Below are positions 27,223 to 34,992 of a stretch of 64,000 nt of DNA, one piece after another; within the stretch, counting starts at the first letter, position 1; the number at the start of each line of letters is the position of its first letter. This stretch comes from Cupriavidus sp. 2SB (GTDB lineage: Bacteria; Pseudomonadota; Gammaproteobacteria; Burkholderiales; Burkholderiaceae), in contig NZ_SCMX01000020.1 of the NCBI RefSeq assembly GCF_005503625.1, forward strand, positions 32,112 to 96,111. Direction: 5' to 3'. The notes beneath the pieces were generated by a model. That model was not told the DNA's origin. It worked only from the letters and a program-made list of their open reading frames with translations, and did not search any database. Both the position numbers and the translations under genes were made by a program.

Positions 27223-28056
27223 ATGACTTCCGGATTCAACAGCCCAGGCAAACGCGTACCACTGCACGATCTTGCGGCATTGGTGCCCGATGGTGCGTCG
27301 CTTGCATTGGGAGGCAGCTTCCTTCACCGTGGCCCTTTCGCCTTCGTGCGTGAGCTAATCCGCCAGGGACGCAAGGATCTAGAGATCATCAAGCAATCTC
27401 CGGGTTATGACATCGACATTCTCTGTCGCACTGGCGTCGCATCCCGCGCGCGCGCCGGCATTGTGGCGATGGAAGGCAACTTCGGCCTCGCACCCTGGTA
27501 CCGTAAAGCGGTCGAGGCGGGAACTCTAAAACTGGAGGAACACGCCTGCGCCACCCTTACCGCTGGCTTGCGTGCCGCGGCATTCGGCGTCCCGTTCCAA
27601 CCTTGCGCAGGGATTCATGGCAGCGACCTCCCTGCTCTGAACAACTGGGCATATCTGGAGGACCCCTATGGTTCAGGCGATGGGACCTATGTCATTCCCG
27701 CGATTCGCCCTGATTTCGCCGTCATTCATGCATCCGAGATAGATCGCTTGGGCAATGTCAGGGTCTATGGCACGCATCATTGGGACCGCATTATGTCGCG
27801 GGCGGCTGGCAGCGTCTTGGTTGTGGCCGAACGCGAGGTCGAAACCGCCGTCTTCGAAGCGCAACCGGAAATGACCTTGATTCCCTATTTCATGGTTCAG
27901 GGATACTCGGTGGTACCGCATGGAGCGTGGCCAGGGTCATGCACACCGCTCTACGACATCGACTACCCGGCAGTTGAACGATACATGGACACCGAGCAAC
28001 CACTGCAGGCGCACCTTGATATTGCCCCTGAACTGCGGGAGAACGCCAATGTCTGA
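27223..28056 (+). CDS. CoA-transferase subunit A (GctA/IpdA-like)
   Basis: The 277 residues match the alpha subunit of heterodimeric class I CoA transferases: DGASLALGGSFLHRGPFAFVRELIRQGRKDLEI at the start, then GSDLPALNNWAY and a C-terminal TPLYDIDY. It precedes the beta-like subunit with 8-nt overlap. Known relatives include glutaconate CoA-transferase and the steroid ring-hydrolase IpdAB. It probably acts with the next protein on a branched or dicarboxylic acyl-CoA. Confidence 0.85.
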   Translation: MTSGFNSPGKRVPLHDLAALVPDGASLALGGSFLHRGPFAFVRELIRQGRKDLEIIKQSPGYDIDILCRTGVASRARAGIVAMEGNFGLAPWYRKAVEAGTLKLEEHACATLTAGLRAAAFGVPFQPCAGIHGSDLPALNNWAYLEDPYGSGDGTYVIPAIRPDFAVIHASEIDRLGNVRVYGTHHWDRIMSRAAGSVLVVAEREVETAVFEAQPEMTLIPYFMVQGYSVVPHGAWPGSCTPLYDIDYPAVERYMDTEQPLQAHLDIAPELRENANV

Positions 28057-28783
28057 ACAATGGTCTCCTTTCTCCTATATCGTCACAAATCTTGCTCGTT
28101 TCGTTCGTCCCAACGAGATTACGTTTAGTGGCGTAAATTCCACGATGCCGATGCTGGCCTGTCTGCTTGCCAAGAAGGCCTACGACTGGGACTTCATCTA
28201 CATCAACGTGGCTGGTGGCGTCGATCCTCGCCCTTCTCATATGCCGCTATCCAGTTCGGCTCCCGCCTTGGCCGAACACACGGCATCAATCTTCGCCAAC
28301 GAGGACTTCTACGACCTGTGCTGTCGTGGCCGAATGGACCTGACATTCCTGGGTGCTGCGCAGATCGATGGCGAAGGTTGCGCGAACAATTCATGCATTG
28401 GCAATTGGCATCAACCGAAAGTCAGGTTACCTGGCGGTGGAGGTGGGGCAGTAATGTTGCCCACGGCGCGAAGGGCGTGCACCTGGCGGACCGAGCACTC
28501 GCCGCGCACATTCGTCGAAAAGCTGGATTTTCGCACCTCATGGGGCGGCTTCCACGGGGTGGTCACCCCAATTGCCGTATTCATCAAGCGCGACGGCCGC
28601 CTTGCGCTCGAATCGTGGCATCCGGAATCGAGTCTTGGCGAAGTACGCGAGCGCACTGGCTTCCAGTTCGATAGCACCGGGGCCGCGCCTACCCCATTGC
28701 CGTCTCAGCAGGAGCGCGACGCTTTAGCAGCGCTTGATCCGGAGAAGATTTTCGAGCGGGACGCAAACGTGCGTCTTCGTTGA
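28049..28783 (+). CDS. CoA-transferase subunit B (GctB/IpdB-like), catalytic glutamate apparently absent
   Basis: The ATG at 28049 overlaps the end of subunit A; 244 residues. The core CRGRMDLTFLGAAQIDGEGCANNS and LPGGGGGAV motifs are typical. At the place where GctB-type subunits usually read YESG, this protein reads INVAGGVDPRP, so the CoA-ester-forming glutamate appears to be missing. IpdAB-type hydrolases also lack it, so C-C or thioester hydrolysis rather than CoA transfer is possible. An alignment is needed to settle this. Confidence 0.8.
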   Translation: MSEQWSPFSYIVTNLARFVRPNEITFSGVNSTMPMLACLLAKKAYDWDFIYINVAGGVDPRPSHMPLSSSAPALAEHTASIFANEDFYDLCCRGRMDLTFLGAAQIDGEGCANNSCIGNWHQPKVRLPGGGGGAVMLPTARRACTWRTEHSPRTFVEKLDFRTSWGGFHGVVTPIAVFIKRDGRLALESWHPESSLGEVRERTGFQFDSTGAAPTPLPSQQERDALAALDPEKIFERDANVRLR

Positions 28784-28811
28784 CCTGACAAATCAGAGAA
28801 GGATAGAGGCT

Positions 28812-30311
28812 ATGGGCTCGCGTGTAGATGCAGGACAATTAACGCTGATGGCCGCGTTCCAGTGCGCCTGGGACGAGGTTGAACGGCGAGAAAGAATTGC
28901 CATTACCGACGGGAATCGCACTTTGACTTATCCCGAATTGGCCGCATCGGTGGCGAAGTTCTCGGGGCAGTTCTTGAATGCGGGTGTCGGACACGGTGAT
29001 CGTGTTGCCATTGGACTGGAGCGTTCAATCGACACGATCATCGCGATCCTCGGCACGATGGCGGCCGGCGCGTGTGCCTGTCCAATGGAACCCAAGCTCA
29101 GCAATGATGAACTGAGCCGTCGCTTCACGATGGCAAACCTGACCTGGCTGGTGGCTGACACCTCGGCCCCATTGCCGGAGCGGACCGACAACGTTCCCGT
29201 GCGCATCATCGTACCTTCGAGCTTACAAGAGGGAGGCGGCCAATTGTCACCGGCAATTGCGCCGGATGATCCAGCTTTCCTGCTGTTCACCTCGGGCAGC
29301 AGTGGCAAGCCCAAGGGTGTACTGCAGAGCCATCGCGGCTTACTGGCAAACGCGCTCGGAATCATCGCGCATTCGGGTCTTTCGGCACAGGACAAGTTGC
29401 TGCACGTCATGCCGCTCTATCATACGAACGGTGTGAACAACCAGATTCTCGCACCACTCTTGGCCGGCAGCACAATTGCGCTCGCGACACGCTTCCGCGC
29501 CGACGACATGCCTACCCTTCTGGCCAGGCACCGGCCGACGATTGTAACGGGCGTTCCGACGATGTACTCGCGGATGCTACCCATTGCTTTCACCAAAGAG
29601 AGTCTCGAATCCCTGCGGATGGCGCGATGCGGTTCTGCGCCAATTACGGAAGAGCTGCATCGCAAAGTTGAAGAGCATCTGGGTTGCCCCCTCGTTGTTT
29701 CGTATGGCCTGTCCGAGGCAACCTGCACGTCTACTATGAATCCGCCCATGGGGCGGCGGATCGGCTCCGTTGGTACCGTGCTGCAGGGACAATCCGTTAC
29801 GTTGCGTACTCCAGACGATGCGGAAGTCACAACTTCAGGGACCGAGGGAGAAATCTGCATCACGGGGCCCGCCTTGATGCTTGGCTATCTTGAAGAAGGC
29901 AACAACGGCGTTGCGACAAGTCCTGGAGGAGTCATCCGAACCGGTGACTTGGGTCGATTTGATGACGACGGATTCCTGTATGTGACTGGACGGATCAAGG
30001 ACGTCATTATTCGAGGCGGTGAGAATTTGTCACCCCATCTGATCGAATGCGCATTGGCGGAAGTGCCTGGTGTCGCCAATTGCTGTGTCGTGGGCAAGCC
30101 CGACGCCGACCTTGGTGAAGTACCACTGGCCTTTGTCGTCAGGACCAGCGACACGAACGGACAAGCACTGCAGGAAGGGCTATTGGTCTCCGCGGTTGAG
30201 AATAAGCTCTCCCGCATTTACAAGCCGGCTCAGATAGTGTTTCTCGAGAAACTGCCAGAGAATTCGGTCGGCAAGTTGGACCGAAAAGCCTTGAGAGCCA
30301 TGGCGATCTAG
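28812..30311 (+). CDS. AMP-dependent acyl-CoA synthetase/ligase
   Basis: The ATG at 28812 follows GAGG and gives 499 residues of the ANL family. The P-loop is LFTSGSSGKPKGV, then SYGLSEATCT, RTGDLGRFDDDGFLYVTGRIKD and the catalytic lysine in SVGKLDRKAL near the C-terminus. It activates a carboxylic acid with ATP and CoA. With the preceding genes it supplies both ligase and transferase routes into CoA metabolism; the acid is unknown. Confidence 0.92.
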   Translation: MGSRVDAGQLTLMAAFQCAWDEVERRERIAITDGNRTLTYPELAASVAKFSGQFLNAGVGHGDRVAIGLERSIDTIIAILGTMAAGACACPMEPKLSNDELSRRFTMANLTWLVADTSAPLPERTDNVPVRIIVPSSLQEGGGQLSPAIAPDDPAFLLFTSGSSGKPKGVLQSHRGLLANALGIIAHSGLSAQDKLLHVMPLYHTNGVNNQILAPLLAGSTIALATRFRADDMPTLLARHRPTIVTGVPTMYSRMLPIAFTKESLESLRMARCGSAPITEELHRKVEEHLGCPLVVSYGLSEATCTSTMNPPMGRRIGSVGTVLQGQSVTLRTPDDAEVTTSGTEGEICITGPALMLGYLEEGNNGVATSPGGVIRTGDLGRFDDDGFLYVTGRIKDVIIRGGENLSPHLIECALAEVPGVANCCVVGKPDADLGEVPLAFVVRTSDTNGQALQEGLLVSAVENKLSRIYKPAQIVFLEKLPENSVGKLDRKALRAMAI

Positions 30312-30389
30312 ATCCCAGACGCGACACTCGTTGACGGCGCTCCGTTGCCGTATCAAGGTCGCGTCCCGCGGATCGATTTGAGAAATTCC

Positions 30390-30980
30390 ATGAGAGATAC
30401 CTCTTTTCCCTCCGATCCGCTGCAACAATTCATCGATGCAGTCGGAATCGCGTTGGACTCACACAGCGTGGAATCCAAATTCCTTCCAGAAATCGGTGAA
30501 GCCATGAGACGGTTGATCGCCGATGATCACTGGCTTGCCGACACCTATGCACAGCCGCACGAAACGTACTATCAGCAGTATCTTCTACATCTGGACCCCG
30601 CCAACCGTTTTAGCGTTGTAAGTTTTGTCTGGGGTCCCGGTCAAGCTACACCAATCCACGACCATCTGGTGTGGGGCGTCATTGGTGTACTGCGCGGCGC
30701 CGAGATTTCCGATCCTTACTCTGCAGGATCGGCTGGGCATGCGCCTGTGCAAGGAAGCCCTCAGCGCTTGAATGTAGGCGACGTAGGCTACGTCTCGCCG
30801 TCAATTGGTGATGTACATCGCGTCAGAAACGCCTTCGATGATCAAGTCTCGATCAGCATTCACGTCTACGGTGGCGACATTGGCGCCATCTCCCGACATG
30901 TCTATGATCACGACAATGCCGCGAGGAAGCCCTTTGTATCCGGTTACGCGAACAAAGCTGAGGGAACCCCGCGTATGTAG
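30390..30980 (+). CDS. Thiol dioxygenase, 3-mercaptopropionate dioxygenase-like
   Basis: From the ATG at 30390, 196 residues (an upstream TTG at 30345 is less likely). The cupin has the iron ligands His90 and His92 (PIHDHLVWG) and His143 (GDVHRV), plus a Ser-His-Tyr triad in SISIHVYG (156, 158, 160). The segment SVVSFVWGPGQATP and the C-terminal KPFVSGYAN resemble bacterial 3-mercaptopropionate dioxygenase more than cysteine dioxygenase. The enzyme oxidises a thiol to a sulfinate with O2. As last gene of the CoA operon it suggests a thiol intermediate or coupling to 3-sulfinopropionate metabolism. Confidence 0.85.
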   Translation: MRDTSFPSDPLQQFIDAVGIALDSHSVESKFLPEIGEAMRRLIADDHWLADTYAQPHETYYQQYLLHLDPANRFSVVSFVWGPGQATPIHDHLVWGVIGVLRGAEISDPYSAGSAGHAPVQGSPQRLNVGDVGYVSPSIGDVHRVRNAFDDQVSISIHVYGGDIGAISRHVYDHDNAARKPFVSGYANKAEGTPRM

Positions 30981-30982
30981 TC

Positions 30983-31002
30983 AGGCGGGCTTCTGCCCGC
31001 CT
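30983..31002. terminator. GC-rich bidirectional hairpin
   Basis: AGGCGGGC-TTCT-GCCCGCCT is an 8-bp perfect stem with a tetraloop between the convergent dioxygenase and GMC oxidoreductase genes. Confidence 0.65.
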
Positions 31003-31022
31003 CGAACTTTCAACTTCCGCTA

Positions 31023-32615
31023 CTAGCGCCCCGCGAGGATGAAGTCGCTGGCCTTCTCCGCAATCATAACTGTCGGTGAGTTGGTGTTGCCCGAGATCAG
31101 TGTCGGCATGATCGAGCAATCGACTACGCGCAAGCCTGCGATCCCGTGCACCCGCAGTTGAGTGTCGACGACCGATGCATCGTCCGTACCCATCTTGCAC
31201 GTCCCCGACGGGTGGAAAATGGTTCCCCCGCTTTCGCGCGCAAAAGCCAAAAACTCGTCGTCCGTGCGGAGCTTTTCCGTTGGTGCGTGGGCGGCCCCAA
31301 TGTACGGCCGCATGGCATCGGTTTCCGTCAAACGCTGCATCAGACGCAACCCCTCAATGGCACATCGCCTGTCTACCTCGGCGGTCAGATAGTTGGCAAC
31401 GATACTAGGCGACATCCGTGCATCCGCCGTCCGAATTTTCAGGCTACCTCGAGACTCCGGCCGCAACTGACATACGGAGATCGTGCAGCCCGAAAACTTG
31501 TGGGGATCCGTGCGTGACTTCTCCGCCGAGATCGCACCAAAATGAAACTGCACATCGGGCGTCTGCGAATCAGACAGAACTTTGGCAAACATCCCACCTG
31601 GTGTGGCCGTGTAAGCCAGCGGCCCGCGTTTGCGGAGCATGTAGTTCATACCCATGCCAAGTCGCCCCAACGGCGTCCGCATCTGATCGTTGATAGTGAT
31701 TGGCTTGGTCACCTTGTACACGCCTCTGAGTTGCAGGTGGTCCTGAAGATTCTCTCCGACACCAGGAAGATCACGCACGATCGACACGCCAGCATCTTTG
31801 AGTACCTGAGCTGGACCAATGCCCGATAGCTGCAGTATTTGCGGACTTTGCAAAGCGCCCGCCGCGAGAATAATTTCCCGCCGTGCACTGACGCGCACGG
31901 TCTGTCCATTCTGCTCAAACTCGACGGCAGTCGCCCGCGATCCTTCGAAGTGCAGGCGGTTCACATAGGCGCCGGTCTCCACTCGCAGATTCTTGCGGCT
32001 CATTGCAGGCTTCAAATACGCAATTGCCGTGCTACAGCGCTCCCCTTCCTTTACGAACATCTGGTAGTACCCGCCACCTTCCTGCGTTGGCCCATTGAAG
32101 TCCGCATTTCTGGGAATGCCAAGCTCTACCCCAGCATCGAAGAACGCTTCCATCAGTTCGAACGGTTCATTGACGTCCGACGCCCAGAGCGGACCATTGC
32201 CACCATGGTATTCGCTGGCTCCACGTGTGTTGTGCTCCGACTTCTTGAAATACGGCAAGACGTCGTGCCATCCCCAGCCGGCGCAACCTGTGGACTCCCA
32301 GTGATCGTAGTCCTCCGCTTGGCCACGAATGAATATCAACCCGTTGATAGAACTGGAACCCCCAAGCACAACGCCTCTTGGCCAGAACATTTCTCGACCG
32401 CCCATGTTGGCCTCCGGCTCCGTGTAAAAGTGACGGGCATACTTGGTCTCGTACACCGTCTTGCCGTAGCCGAGAGGCATCCTTAGCCAGAAGGAGTCAT
32501 CCCTCGGGCCAGCCTCCAGTAAGAGAACCGAGTGTTTGCCCGACGCACTCAATCGGTTGGCAAGGACGCAGCCTGCCGAGCCTGCACCCACCACTACGAA
32601 GTCATAAGTGTTCAT
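31023..32615 (-). CDS. GMC-family FAD oxidoreductase (choline dehydrogenase-like)
   Basis: The start at 32615 is supported by AAAGG upstream; 530 residues. N-terminal VVVGAGSAGCVLANRL binds FAD, GGSSSINGLIFIRG and SGIGP are GMC signatures, and the C-terminal HPSGTCKMG and GNTNSPTVMIAEK carry the catalytic histidine/asparagine pair. It oxidises a primary alcohol to an aldehyde. It could act on the alcohol freed by the arylsulfatase of the same presumed regulon. It resembles the GMC gene at 45.8-47.4 kb. Confidence 0.92.
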   Translation of the reverse strand: MNTYDFVVVGAGSAGCVLANRLSASGKHSVLLLEAGPRDDSFWLRMPLGYGKTVYETKYARHFYTEPEANMGGREMFWPRGVVLGGSSSINGLIFIRGQAEDYDHWESTGCAGWGWHDVLPYFKKSEHNTRGASEYHGGNGPLWASDVNEPFELMEAFFDAGVELGIPRNADFNGPTQEGGGYYQMFVKEGERCSTAIAYLKPAMSRKNLRVETGAYVNRLHFEGSRATAVEFEQNGQTVRVSARREIILAAGALQSPQILQLSGIGPAQVLKDAGVSIVRDLPGVGENLQDHLQLRGVYKVTKPITINDQMRTPLGRLGMGMNYMLRKRGPLAYTATPGGMFAKVLSDSQTPDVQFHFGAISAEKSRTDPHKFSGCTISVCQLRPESRGSLKIRTADARMSPSIVANYLTAEVDRRCAIEGLRLMQRLTETDAMRPYIGAAHAPTEKLRTDDEFLAFARESGGTIFHPSGTCKMGTDDASVVDTQLRVHGIAGLRVVDCSIMPTLISGNTNSPTVMIAEKASDFILAGR

Positions 32616-32700
32616 GAAGTGCCTTTCTGAGTTTCTCAACAATTAGCGGACCAGGACAGCAAGTGGAACCGCAAATTACGTCCAGAACATACTTACAATA

Positions 32701-32716
32701 TGGGATATATATCCTG
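32701..32716. promoter_or_regulatory. TGGGAT-ATAT-ATCCTG operator
   Basis: One mismatch to TRGGAT-N4-ATCCYA, 85 bp upstream of the GMC oxidoreductase start and within the gap after the formylglycine-generating-enzyme gene. Confidence 0.6.
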
Positions 32717-32788
32717 AATTATGAATTCTAAGTGAACGCGGCGCGTGAGGGCATTGAGGGAAGCCCTACAACGCTAGAAAAGGAACAC

Positions 32789-33739
32789 TCAAGAAAGAGG
32801 TTTCGCGACGCAGCGAAAGCCGATGTGACACGCTCCGGTGTCGACCATTTGCGGTTGCCGCGCCGCTGGTCGGAACCGGTCGCAATATTCCGGTGCACAC
32901 AAGAACGACCCACCCTTCAGTACTTTGCGAGGGATCGCGATCGACTGATCACTCGCGTCGTAGCTCGCACGTTCCTCTGGCCCGCGTGGATTGCTGATTG
33001 AGCAACAGTTCTTCCTACCCAAACGCGGTTGGTCGACGTACCAGTCTTGCGTCCATTCCCACACGTTTCCTGACATGTCGAAAAGGCCATGGCCATTTGG
33101 GGCGAACTCGCCAACCGGAGAGGTTCGGTCGTACCCATCCTGCTTCAGGTTCTGCCAAGGGAATTCTCCCTGCCAAATGTTCGCCATGATCCGCCCGTCG
33201 GGTGAGAACTCATCTCCCCACGCATATGTAGCCCCATCGATGCCGCCTCTCGCGGCAAACTCCCACTCAGCTTCAGTCGGCAGAACCTTACCCATCCAGG
33301 TGGCATAGGCCATCGCATCTTCGTAGGCGATATGGACCACTGGGTGGTTGCTCAAGCTGTCGATAGTGCTACCGGCCCCGTAAGGGCATCGCCAGTGCGC
33401 CCCCGGGGTGAATTGCCACCAATCGTAAGGATTCTCGGTCGATGTGGGCGACCTGGGCTGCTCGAAAGTCAGCGATCCCGGCACCAGCATGTGGGCCGCC
33501 ACCCCTGGGTACTTGTCGGCTTCCAAAGGTCTCTCGGCGACCGTCATATAGCCGGTTGCAGCAACAAAACGTGTGAACGCCAAATTGGTCACTGGCGTAC
33601 TGTCAATCCAGAAGCCATCCACGCTGACAGAACGCGTTGGTGCTTCTTCTGAGTGATGTTTCTCACTGCCCATGCGGAACGCTCCGCCATCGATCCAAAC
33701 CATGCCCGCCGGTGTAGAGTCCTTATCGCTGATATGCAC
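32789..33739 (-). CDS. Formylglycine-generating enzyme (sulfatase activator)
   Basis: A GTG start at 33739 has AAGGAG 6 nt upstream. The 316-residue FGE-sulfatase domain has PAGMVWIDGGAFRMGSE at the start, LPTEAEWEFAARGG, and the paired catalytic cysteines Cys281 and Cys286 in GGSFLCAPEYCDRFRPAARQ. This copper-dependent oxidase converts the cysteine of CxPxR motifs in type I sulfatases to formylglycine before export. It follows the Bug gene with a 14-bp gap and is one gene away from the arylsulfatase. It may also serve the choline-sulfatase homologue at 44-45.7 kb, the only other sulfatase in the window. Confidence 0.93.
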   Translation of the reverse strand: MHISDKDSTPAGMVWIDGGAFRMGSEKHHSEEAPTRSVSVDGFWIDSTPVTNLAFTRFVAATGYMTVAERPLEADKYPGVAAHMLVPGSLTFEQPRSPTSTENPYDWWQFTPGAHWRCPYGAGSTIDSLSNHPVVHIAYEDAMAYATWMGKVLPTEAEWEFAARGGIDGATYAWGDEFSPDGRIMANIWQGEFPWQNLKQDGYDRTSPVGEFAPNGHGLFDMSGNVWEWTQDWYVDQPRLGRKNCCSISNPRGPEERASYDASDQSIAIPRKVLKGGSFLCAPEYCDRFRPAARQPQMVDTGACHIGFRCVAKPLS

Positions 33740-33753
33740 TACACGCTCCTTGT

Positions 33754-34731
33754 CTACTCAAACTTCATGTTGTTTTCCTTCGCAAGCCTCGCGTAGCGAT
33801 CGAAATCAGTCCGCATCAAGCTGGCGACATCGCCGGGCGAAGATGGACTCGGCTTGACAATGAAGCGGGCAAATTTTTCTTTCACATCTGGCATATTCAG
33901 GATCTTGTTGAGCGTCGCATTGGCCGTCACCACCATTTCTTGCGGGGTGCCATTCGGGAAAGCGAGGAAGTACCAGGTATCTGTTTCGAATGTTCCGGGA
34001 ACGCCAACCTCCGAGAGGTTCGGGACATCGGGGAGTGCGCCGACCCGCTCACGAGATGTCACGACAAGCGCGCGTAGCTTTCCGGCAGCTACAAACTCCT
34101 TCACGCTGAACACCGTATCGACTGTGTACACCGTGTCGCCACCGAGCACGGCATTAACCGATGGAACACTGCCCTTGTAAGGTATGTGTGTGCCTTCAAG
34201 AGCGGCGCTTTTCTTCAGCATTTCGATCGAGAAAAGCATAGCGGTGCAGCACGAGCTGAAGTTCAGCGACTTTGGGTCACTTTTTGAGATCTCCTGCAGA
34301 TCCTTGAAGCTCTTGATGGGCGATTTTGCATTCACGACCAGTGCCAGCGGCGTACGCGCAACCATCCCGATTGGTGTGAAGTCTTTCATGGGGTTGTAGC
34401 GCTGCGACGGTTTGACGATCTGGTTCTGTACAAAGCCGAGCGTGAGCAGACCCATGGTGTAACCGTCAGGCTTAGCATTGGCCAATGCTGCTGCACCGAC
34501 CATGAACTCTCCACCTGGCTTGTTCTCGACCACCGCCGTCACGCCCCACTGCTCTGCGAATTTTTCGGCCAACGTTCGAGCCATGGCATCTGAGGCACCG
34601 CCCGGTCCGAACGGGACGACCATCGACACGGTACGGCCGCGTTCCGGGTATTTCTGGGCAAGCACCGTCGTCGCAGACGCCGACAACAGAAGTCCGAAGA
34701 TTGCCGTTTGCATTACTCGCCTTGCTTTCAT
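33754..34731 (-). CDS. Bug family solute-binding protein
   Basis: The start at 34731 is set by AAGGGGA and the signal peptide (to TTVLAQ); 325 residues, with an open frame to 34776. It is the near paralogue of the Bug protein at 17.4 kb (shared SSCC near residue 160 and PYKGSVPSV). It leads a two-gene operon with the formylglycine-generating enzyme, which ties this binding protein to sulfate-ester use. Confidence 0.9.
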   Translation of the reverse strand: MKARRVMQTAIFGLLLSASATTVLAQKYPERGRTVSMVVPFGPGGASDAMARTLAEKFAEQWGVTAVVENKPGGEFMVGAAALANAKPDGYTMGLLTLGFVQNQIVKPSQRYNPMKDFTPIGMVARTPLALVVNAKSPIKSFKDLQEISKSDPKSLNFSSCCTAMLFSIEMLKKSAALEGTHIPYKGSVPSVNAVLGGDTVYTVDTVFSVKEFVAAGKLRALVVTSRERVGALPDVPNLSEVGVPGTFETDTWYFLAFPNGTPQEMVVTANATLNKILNMPDVKEKFARFIVKPSPSSPGDVASLMRTDFDRYARLAKENNMKFE

Positions 34732-34789
34732 TGCCAGTCCCCTTGGTTGTCGGAATGTGAGTGATGCCGCCTGCAATCCCGCTCACTCA

Positions 34790-34830
34790 ATCCCATATCG
34801 TAGGATTCGTATCCCATATAAATATAGGAT
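34790..34830. promoter_or_regulatory. Four-half-site operator array upstream of Bug-FGE operon
   Basis: Reading rightward: ATCCCA, 5 bp, TAGGAT, 4 bp, ATCCCA, 8 bp, TAGGAT. The central TAGGAT-N4-ATCCCA equals the sites elsewhere. The arrangement is the same as at 37355-37395. Confidence 0.7.
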
Positions 34831-34916
34831 GGCATCTACGGTCCGGCAACCAGCGTAGGCTTAGTGAATTACCCTTGGTGGTTGGTCTCGTTGCCCAACA
34901 GAAGTTGGTGGACGTG

Positions 34917-34948
34917 AAAAAGCCCTCCCGCTTGTTGCACGGGAGGGC
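34917..34948 (-). terminator. Rho-independent terminator of the arylsulfatase gene
   Basis: On the minus strand a perfect 9-bp stem (GCCCTCCCG/CGGGAGGGC) with 9-nt loop is followed by a run of five T. It lies 45 bp past the sulfatase stop. Confidence 0.8.
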
Positions 34949-34992
34949 CACAGCAAGACCAGTCAAAGCGCCAAGCCAGAGACAATCACGGG

